From positions 1-64,000 of the forward strand of contig CALCDJ010000059.1 in NCBI GenBank assembly GCA_937900135.1: DNA of 64,000 bases, read 5' to 3'. This document shows positions 57,849 to 64,000 of this stretch, piece after piece. Positions within the stretch are counted from its first letter, which is position 1. The number at the start of each line of letters is the position of its first letter. Position numbers and translations under genes: made by a program. Below the pieces are notes generated by a model, which was not told the DNA's origin, did no database searches, and saw only the letters and a program-made list of their open reading frames with translations. Source of the stretch: an uncultured Blautia sp. (GTDB taxonomy: Bacteria > Bacillota > Clostridia > Lachnospirales > Lachnospiraceae).

Positions 57849-58964
57849 ATGAAAAAATATGATTATCTGATCGTGGGCGCCGGTCTGTTTGGCGCTGTAT
57901 TTGCACATGAGGCGGCAAAATGCAATAAGACCTGTCTGGTTATTGATAAAAGAGACCACATAGGAGGAAATATTTATACAGAAGAGATTGAGGGAATCCA
58001 GGTTCATCGTTATGGAGCCCATATTTTTCATACTTCCAGAAAGCGAGTATGGGATTATATCAATCAGTTTGCAGAATTTAATCACTTTGTAAACTCTCCC
58101 ATCGCGATTTATAAAGATGAGCTTTATAACCTCCCTTTTAATATGAATACCTTCCATCAGCTTTGGGGCGTTCAGACTCCTGCCCAGGCCAAGGCTAAGA
58201 TCCAGGAGCAGATCAGCCGGATGCATATCACCCATCCCAAGAATCTGGAGGAGCAGGCTCTGGCGCTGGTAGGTCAGGACGTTTATGAGAAACTGATTGA
58301 GGGATACACCAGAAAACAGTGGGGCAGGGAATGCAAGGATCTGCCATCCTTTATCATTAAGCGCCTGCCTTTGCGGTATACCTATGACAACAATTACTTT
58401 AAAGATCCGTATCAGGGAATCCCCAAGGGCGGTTACACCAGAATCATAAAGAAACTGTTAGAAGGAGTGCAGGTTGTTCTGAATACAGATTTCTTTGCCA
58501 ACCGGGAGGAACTTTCCGTCCAGGCAGACAAGATTCTGTTTACCGGAATGATTGATGCATTCTACGATTACTGCTATGGAGAACTGGATTATCGTTCTCT
58601 GCGCTTTGAAACAGAAGTGCTGGATATGGCCAACTACCAGGGCAATGCGGTGGTAAATTACACTGACTATGAGGTTCCTTATACAAGAATCATTGAGCAC
58701 AAGCATTTTGAATTCGGCACCCAGCCAAAGACTGTGATCACAAGAGAATATTCTGCGGACTGGAAGCCGGGAGCAGAGCCATATTATCCCATCAACGACC
58801 CAAGGAATGACGAACTGTTTGGCAAATACGAACGTCGTGCCCTGGAAGAAAAAAATGTCCTGTTTGGCGGACGTCTGGGCATGTATCGTTACATGGATAT
58901 GGATCAGATCATTGAAGAAGCGCTGAATATGGCGGAAACAGAGCTTACCTACGAGGAGCCGTAA
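57849..58964 (+). CDS. glf: UDP-galactopyranose mutase
   Basis: A flavoenzyme interconverting UDP-galactopyranose and UDP-galactofuranose for cell-surface glycans. The FAD-binding VGAGLFGAVFA is near residue 9 and DKRDHIGGN near residue 36. YGAHIFHTS lies near 58, and the active-site RKQWGRECKDLP and RYTYDNNYF follow. Length (371 aa) is typical. A TATAAT at 57780-57785 precedes it. No galactofuranosyltransferase is adjacent. Confidence 0.95.
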   Translation: MKKYDYLIVGAGLFGAVFAHEAAKCNKTCLVIDKRDHIGGNIYTEEIEGIQVHRYGAHIFHTSRKRVWDYINQFAEFNHFVNSPIAIYKDELYNLPFNMNTFHQLWGVQTPAQAKAKIQEQISRMHITHPKNLEEQALALVGQDVYEKLIEGYTRKQWGRECKDLPSFIIKRLPLRYTYDNNYFKDPYQGIPKGGYTRIIKKLLEGVQVVLNTDFFANREELSVQADKILFTGMIDAFYDYCYGELDYRSLRFETEVLDMANYQGNAVVNYTDYEVPYTRIIEHKHFEFGTQPKTVITREYSADWKPGAEPYYPINDPRNDELFGKYERRALEEKNVLFGGRLGMYRYMDMDQIIEEALNMAETELTYEEP

Positions 58965-58982
58965 AAAAGGAGAAAAACATTT

Positions 58983-59570
58983 ATGGATACACCAATTATA
59001 GCAAAGTATTACCGGGAAGATGATGCCATGAAGCGTCTGGCGCTTCTGGAAAAATCCATTGCAGAGGGAGAAGAACCGGAGAAGAATGCCATTCGTAAGG
59101 AATTGTGGAACCTTCGTTATCAGGATAAGGGAGAGCGCAATGGCCTGGATCGTGCAGATGGATATCTGGGACTTTGGATGGCAATGGAATTTAATAAGAA
59201 TGCAGACAAACGTCTCTTTGGCAAAAAACACGCCAAAAAAGAGATTCAGAAGATTTTGGACAAGCTGAAATTCAGGGAATACCAGGAAAAAAGCCCCATT
59301 CATGAGGAACTGCTTTACCGGGAATGCTGCCATATGGTAGATCTTTATGTCCGGCTTTGCGCACGGGACAAAAGCTATAATTCCGCTTTTTGCGGAATCG
59401 TTCGGATCAGTGAGGAAAAATCCAGAAACAAAGTACAGAGAGATATTCTTGAAATGGGAGAGAAACTCCCTAAGATCCTGGAAATGGAAAAAGAACTGGA
59501 AATAGTGAGCCGTGCGGCAAAGGAGGTCTATGATCTTCACTTTTCCCAGGAAGACCTTCTAACAGAATAG
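58983..59570 (+). CDS. Helical protein of unknown function (195 aa)
   Basis: A highly charged, mostly alpha-helical soluble protein (many Glu, Lys, Arg) with no signal peptide or recognised catalytic motif. A central Cys/His cluster (LLYRECCHMVDLYVRLC near residue 111) may be structural or metal-binding. It starts 18 bp after glf with an AAGGAG site, so the two are probably co-transcribed, but nothing links it to surface glycans. Codon use matches the neighbours. Confidence 0.7.
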   Translation: MDTPIIAKYYREDDAMKRLALLEKSIAEGEEPEKNAIRKELWNLRYQDKGERNGLDRADGYLGLWMAMEFNKNADKRLFGKKHAKKEIQKILDKLKFREYQEKSPIHEELLYRECCHMVDLYVRLCARDKSYNSAFCGIVRISEEKSRNKVQRDILEMGEKLPKILEMEKELEIVSRAAKEVYDLHFSQEDLLTE

Positions 59571-59633
59571 GAAAAGCATTGTATACAGAAATAAAAATAG
59601 TCGCAAACTATAAGAAAAAAGCTGGAGGAAAGA

Positions 59634-62558
59634 ATGAAAAAAGAAATTCTGTCTGCATATGAAATCATAAAAGAAGAAAAGTTAACAGATATCCATTCCG
59701 TGGGCTGGCTGCTTCGTCACAAAAAGACAGGAGCCAATGTCATGCTCATTGAAAACGAGGATGAAAATAAAGTGTTCAACATTGCCTTTCGTACTCCGCC
59801 TAAGGATAGCACAGGGGTAGCGCACATTCTGGAGCACAGTGTACTCTGTGGTTCCGAAAAGTTCCCTCTGAAAGATCCTTTTGTGGAACTGGTGAAGGGC
59901 TCCCTGAACACTTTTTTGAATGCCATGACGTATCCGGACAAGACCTGCTATCCCGTGGCAAGCTGCAATGATCAGGATTTTCAGAATCTGATGCACGTAT
60001 ATCTGGATGCGGTATTTTTCCCAAATATTTATAAAAAAGAAGAGATTTTCCGCCAGGAAGGCTGGAGTTATCACCTGGAAGCACCAGAAGGTCCTCTGAC
60101 CTATAACGGTGTGGTATACAATGAAATGAAGGGAGCTTTTTCCTCTCCGGATGAGGTGTTGGAAAGAGAAATCATGAATTCTCTGTTCCCGGACAGCCCT
60201 TATGGCTGCGAGTCCGGAGGAAACCCGGAGAACATTCCGGATCTTACCTATGAAGAGTTTCTGGAATTTCATCATAAATATTACCATCCTTCTAACAGCT
60301 TTATTTATCTGTATGGAAAGATGGATATGGCCGAAAAACTGGTATTTTTGGATGAAGAGTATTTCTCCAGATTTGACTGTCTGGAGGTGGATTCCAAAAT
60401 TAAAAAACAGGAGGCATTTGCACAGTGCCGGGATCTGACATTGACGTATCCGGTGTCTGAAACAGAAGGAGAGAGCGATAATACCTATCTTTCCTACAAC
60501 ATGGTGACAGGAGATGCCATGGATGATACACAGTGTATGGCTTTTGAAGTGTTGGATTACGCTCTTTTGAGCGCTCCTGGCGCCCCGTTGAAGCAGGCTC
60601 TTCTGGATGAAAAAATTGGAAAAGATGTGTATGGTTCCTTTGATGATGGAATTTACCAGCCCTATTTCAATGTAGTGGTGAAGGGTTCCAATCCAGACAA
60701 AAAAGAAGCCTTTGTGTCCATTATCCGCAAGGTTCTTTCAGACATTGTTGAGAAGGGAATGGACCACAAAGCTCTGGAAGCAGGAATCAACTATATGGAG
60801 TTCCGTTATCGTGAGGCTGATTTTGCTTCTTATCCCAAGGGACTGATGTATGGACTGGATATCCTGGGAACCTGGCTGTACGAAGAGGGTGATCCCTTTG
60901 CCCAGGTGAAACAGCTTCAGGTATTTGAAGAACTTCGCAAGGCCATGGACCAGGGATATTTTGAATCACTGATTAAAAAGTATCTTCTTGAGAATCCCCA
61001 TGGCTCCATTCTTACCCTGGTTCCGGAATCCGGACTGGCGGCAAAAAGAGAAAAAGCGCTGGAGGAAAAACTGGAAGCCTATCGTGCTTCCCTTTGTCAG
61101 GAAGAGTTACAGAATCTGGTGGATCGCACCAGGGCTCTGGAAGAATATCAGGAAGCAGAGGAAGATCCAAAAGCCCTTGGCTGCATCCCCATGTTAAGAC
61201 GAGAAGATATCAAAAAAGAAGCTCAGCATTTTACCAATGAACCCCTTATGGTGGAGGACAGTCTGTTCCTTTATCATGATGTGTGTACCAATGGAATTGG
61301 TTACGTGGATGTGATGTTTGACGTCTGCCAGTTAGAGCCGGAACTGGTTCCGTATCTGGGACTTCTAAAATCCGTTCTGGCTTATGTGGATACCGAAAAA
61401 TACATGTATGGGGAATTGTTTAATGAGATCAATGCCAATACAGGAGGAATCCAGTGCGGAGTTGAGGTATTTGAAAAAGCAGAGACAGAAGGGGAATTCC
61501 AGGCGATGTTTTCCATCAGAGGAAAAGCGCTGTATTCCAGAATGGATTTCCTTTTTGAAATGATGGAGGAGATTCTGAATACTTCAAAGGTGGAGGATAC
61601 CAAGCGTCTCTATGAGATCATTGCCCAGGTAAAATCAAGAGCCCAGGCAAATCTGGTAAGCGCCGGCCATTCCACAGCTGTGCTCCGGGCAACTTCCTAT
61701 GATTCTCCTATGGCATATTTCCAGGATGCTATGGCAGGCATCCGCTATTATCAGTTTATTGAAGCGTTGGAACGTGATTTTGACGAGAAAAAAGAAGAAA
61801 CGGTAAGCACCTTAAAGAGGGTAATGAAGGAAATCCTTTCCAGAGAAGGCTTCTCCATCAGTTATACCGGAGAAAGAGAATCCTTATCTCAGGTGAAGGA
61901 ATTAAGTGTAAAACTGAAAAACTGTATGCAGGGAAGCAAAAAAGAGAGCAGAAAAGAGCTTCCGGCTCTCACCGTACGAAACGAAGGTTTTACCACATCC
62001 GGACAGGTGCAGTATGTGGCGCAGACCGGAAACTTCAAAAAGAAAGGATACCGCTATACCGGCGCTCTGGATATTCTGAAGGTGGCGTTAAGCTACGATT
62101 ATCTCTGGATCAATCTTCGTGTCAAAGGCGGCGCTTATGGATGTATGAGCGGGTTCCGAAGAAGCGGAGAGAGTTTCTTTGTTTCCTATCGTGATCCTAA
62201 TCTTGAGAAAACCCTGGAGGTTTATCAGGGAGTTCCGGATTACATCAGAAATTTCCAGGCAGATGAACGGGAAATGACCAAGTATATCATTGGAACCATC
62301 AGCGGTAAGGATGTGCCCCGTACGCCGCAGATGCAGGGAAGCATTTCCAAAATCGCTTATTTCAGCGGTGTGACAGAAGAAATGGTACAAAGAGAGCGAG
62401 AGGAAATCCTTTACGCAACGGTAGAGGATATGCAGGCGCTGGCTCCTCTGGTAGAAGCAATCCTGTCAGATGAGAGTATCTGTGTTGTGGGAAGCGAAAG
62501 CGCAATTGAGAAAGGAAGAAAGCTGTTTAAGGAGATTAAACCGCTGATTTCCTGTTAA
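59634..62558 (+). CDS. M16C (presequence protease-like) zinc metallopeptidase
   Basis: A 974-residue insulinase-fold peptidase of the M16C/PreP type with two homologous halves forming a closed chamber. The inverted zinc motif H64-x2-E67-H68 (AHILEHSVLCGS) is intact, and the distal Glu region YNEMKGAFSSPDE lies near residue 160. The C-terminal half supplies the R/Y-containing GGAYGC motif near 833. It degrades short peptides and has no signal sequence, so it is cytoplasmic. CTGGAGG precedes the ATG. Followed 22 bp later by era. Confidence 0.93.
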   Translation: MKKEILSAYEIIKEEKLTDIHSVGWLLRHKKTGANVMLIENEDENKVFNIAFRTPPKDSTGVAHILEHSVLCGSEKFPLKDPFVELVKGSLNTFLNAMTYPDKTCYPVASCNDQDFQNLMHVYLDAVFFPNIYKKEEIFRQEGWSYHLEAPEGPLTYNGVVYNEMKGAFSSPDEVLEREIMNSLFPDSPYGCESGGNPENIPDLTYEEFLEFHHKYYHPSNSFIYLYGKMDMAEKLVFLDEEYFSRFDCLEVDSKIKKQEAFAQCRDLTLTYPVSETEGESDNTYLSYNMVTGDAMDDTQCMAFEVLDYALLSAPGAPLKQALLDEKIGKDVYGSFDDGIYQPYFNVVVKGSNPDKKEAFVSIIRKVLSDIVEKGMDHKALEAGINYMEFRYREADFASYPKGLMYGLDILGTWLYEEGDPFAQVKQLQVFEELRKAMDQGYFESLIKKYLLENPHGSILTLVPESGLAAKREKALEEKLEAYRASLCQEELQNLVDRTRALEEYQEAEEDPKALGCIPMLRREDIKKEAQHFTNEPLMVEDSLFLYHDVCTNGIGYVDVMFDVCQLEPELVPYLGLLKSVLAYVDTEKYMYGELFNEINANTGGIQCGVEVFEKAETEGEFQAMFSIRGKALYSRMDFLFEMMEEILNTSKVEDTKRLYEIIAQVKSRAQANLVSAGHSTAVLRATSYDSPMAYFQDAMAGIRYYQFIEALERDFDEKKEETVSTLKRVMKEILSREGFSISYTGERESLSQVKELSVKLKNCMQGSKKESRKELPALTVRNEGFTTSGQVQYVAQTGNFKKKGYRYTGALDILKVALSYDYLWINLRVKGGAYGCMSGFRRSGESFFVSYRDPNLEKTLEVYQGVPDYIRNFQADEREMTKYIIGTISGKDVPRTPQMQGSISKIAYFSGVTEEMVQREREEILYATVEDMQALAPLVEAILSDESICVVGSESAIEKGRKLFKEIKPLISC

Positions 62559-62580
62559 TGGAAGAAACGGAGAAAAATAT

Positions 62581-63489
62581 ATGAACGAGCAGTTTAAATC
62601 AGGTTTTGTGGCAATCATCGGACGTCCCAATGTGGGGAAATCCACATTGATGAATCATCTGATTGGACAGAAGATTGCCATTACCTCCAAGAAACCTCAG
62701 ACCACCAGAAACCGGATTCAGACCGTCTATACCTGTGAAAAAGGACAGATTGTTTTTCTGGATACGCCGGGAATTCATAAAGCCAAAAATAAGCTGGGAG
62801 AATACATGGTACAGGTGGCAGAACGTACGCTGAAAGATGTGGACGTGATTCTCTGGCTGGTGGAGCCCACGACTTTTATCGGGGCCGGAGAACGCCATAT
62901 TGCTGAACAGTTAAAGGGACTTCAGGTTCCTGTACTCCTGGTGATTAATAAGGTGGATACGGTAGAAAAAGAAGAGATTCTGAAATCCATTGATACCTAT
63001 CGAAAGCTGTATGAATTTGATGAGATTATACCAGCCTCTGCTCTCCGGGGAAAAAATACGGAAGATATTACCGAGTGTATTTTTAAATATCTTCCCTATG
63101 GCCCCATGTTTTATGATGAAGATACGGTTACAGACCAGCCCCAGAGACAGATTGTAGCGGAAATTATCCGGGAAAAGGCGCTTCATGCCCTGGATGCGGA
63201 AATTCCTCATGGAATTGCGGTGGCCATTGACCGTATGAAGGAACGGCCAGGTAAGAATTTTATGTATGACATTGAAGCTACGATCATTTGTGAGCGGGAT
63301 TCTCATAAGGGAATTATCATTGGCAAACAGGGCAGTATGCTGAAAAAGATCGGAAGCAATGCCAGATATGAGCTGGAACGGATGCTGGAAGCCAAGGTTA
63401 ATCTGAAACTTTGGGTAAAGGTGAAGAAGGACTGGCGCGACAGCGATTTTCTAATGAAAAACTTTGGATATGACAAGAAAGAAATCTAA
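62581..63489 (+). CDS. era: GTPase Era
   Basis: A ribosome-assembly GTPase binding the 16S rRNA 3' end. G1 is GRPNVGKST near residue 15, followed by TTRNRIQ, G3 DTPGIH near 61 and G4 NKVD near 121. The C-terminal KH domain has GIIIGKQGSMLKKIG near 241. Length (302 aa) is typical. era-recO adjacency is common in Firmicutes. Confidence 0.97.
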   Translation: MNEQFKSGFVAIIGRPNVGKSTLMNHLIGQKIAITSKKPQTTRNRIQTVYTCEKGQIVFLDTPGIHKAKNKLGEYMVQVAERTLKDVDVILWLVEPTTFIGAGERHIAEQLKGLQVPVLLVINKVDTVEKEEILKSIDTYRKLYEFDEIIPASALRGKNTEDITECIFKYLPYGPMFYDEDTVTDQPQRQIVAEIIREKALHALDAEIPHGIAVAIDRMKERPGKNFMYDIEATIICERDSHKGIIIGKQGSMLKKIGSNARYELERMLEAKVNLKLWVKVKKDWRDSDFLMKNFGYDKKEI

Positions 63490-63536
63490 GGAGCAGTCTG
63501 GTTTGGGCTCACCGGAGAAAAATAAAGGAAAAGTGC

Positions 63537-64000
63537 ATGAGTGACTTGATAACTGTGCAGGGCGTGGTGATTTCTGCCATGCCAGTGGGCGAATATGATA
63601 AAAGGATCGTCCTTCTCACCAGGGAGAGGGGAAAAATTTCCGCTTTTGCCAAGGGCGCCAGAAGACAGAACAGCGCATTTATGGCTGCTTCCAATCCCTT
63701 TGTATTTGGGACCTTCACCTTGTTTGAAGGAAGAAGCAGCTATAATTTGAATCAGGTATCTGTATCCCATCAGTTTGTGGAGCTGGCAGGAGTTCAGCCG
63801 GGAATTTATTACGGTTATTATTTTCTGGAGCTTGCAGATTACTTTGGCAGAGAAGGAACGGATGAGCGGGAGATGATGAATCTTCTTTATGTGACCGTAA
63901 AGGCTTTGTTAAACGCGCAGATGGATGCCCGTCTGGTGCGGTGTGTATTTGAACTTCGTACCATGGCAGAACAGGGGCTGTGTCCTTCGCTGTTTTCCTG
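63537..64000 (+). CDS. recO: DNA repair protein RecO (partial, cut by window end)
   Basis: The first 154 codons are present. The N-terminal OB-fold runs LITVQGVVISAMPVGEYDKR, with LTRERGKISAFAKGARR and a later FTLFEGRSSYNLNQV. The helical domain begins near residue 80 (GIYYGYYFLELADYF). RecO loads RecA on SSB-coated DNA with RecR. ATG 63537 follows AAAGGAAAAG, 47 bp after era. The zinc-binding Cys cluster expected further on would start near CPSLFS at the window edge. Confidence 0.9.
   Translation, partial: MSDLITVQGVVISAMPVGEYDKRIVLLTRERGKISAFAKGARRQNSAFMAASNPFVFGTFTLFEGRSSYNLNQVSVSHQFVELAGVQPGIYYGYYFLELADYFGREGTDEREMMNLLYVTVKALLNAQMDARLVRCVFELRTMAEQGLCPSLFS

Noticed and set aside
1..64000. 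CRISPR arrays, rRNA genes, prophage or complete insertion sequences
   Set aside because: No regularly spaced repeats, rRNA sequence, transposase, integrase or phage structural gene was found.

Overview
The window is a chromosomal segment of a low-to-moderate GC, spore-forming anaerobic Firmicute, most likely Lachnospiraceae (Blautia/Ruminococcus-like). This rests on gene order (dgt-dnaG-rpoD; rimP-nusA-rnpM-ylxQ-infB-rbfA-nrnA-truB-ribF; rpsO-pnp), strong Shine-Dalgarno sites, TTGACA/TATAAT-type promoters, a SleC-like spore-cortex enzyme, an anaerobic NrdG activase and Clostridia-type pyrB-pyrI. The assignment is by recognition; no database search was run.

Bases 1-11.8 kb are accessory and AT-rich. 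They hold a probably 5'-truncated CbbX/SpoVK-type AAA ATPase, a membrane protein of unknown function, two co-oriented unknown genes, two secreted proteins (one a beta-helix repeat protein), and a degenerating cluster of AAA-ATPase-like/PD-(D/E)XK (DUF1703-type) genes. One copy of that family looks intact, one has lost the nuclease Glu, one is a multiply broken pseudogene, and an 81-bp scar suggests a further copy was deleted.

From 11.8 to 16.1 kb there is a SleC-like cortex-lytic protein, a tRNA-Leu with the unusual anticodon AAG, and a c-di-GMP-I riboswitch with a terminator in front of a degenerate-GGDEF/intact-EAL membrane protein, which looks like a feedback circuit. From 16.2 to 23.4 kb lies the macromolecular-synthesis operon (dgt, dnaG, rpoD, trmK, a Nif3-like gene) and a TGS-domain nucleoside kinase, followed by the RNase P RNA gene. 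pyrB-pyrI and a small membrane protein lie on the minus strand at 23.8-25.8 kb. From 26 to 33.5 kb folC, pheA, a DUF815 ATPase, ppx and ppk form one run, linking folate, phenylalanine and polyphosphate metabolism. tRNA-Glu(CTC), an orphan BlaI-type regulator and a topoisomerase pair (parE/parC-like) follow.

From 38.7 to 47 kb is the rimP-nusA-infB-ribF translation/transcription operon, led by a promoter-proximal terminator-like hairpin that may be an attenuator. Then come a Na/Pi cotransporter, rpsO, pnp (with a long leader hairpin), nrdG, dut, fabV, a DUF1292 protein (minus strand), exonuclease III, a glycogen-debranching GH13 homologue that has lost its catalytic residues, a DUF5662 protein, glf, an unknown protein, an M16C metalloprotease, era and the start of recO, which runs off the window. 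The most notable items are the pseudo-GH13, the c-di-GMP riboswitch circuit, the nusA and pnp leaders, the A34 leucine tRNA and the decaying DUF1703 cluster.
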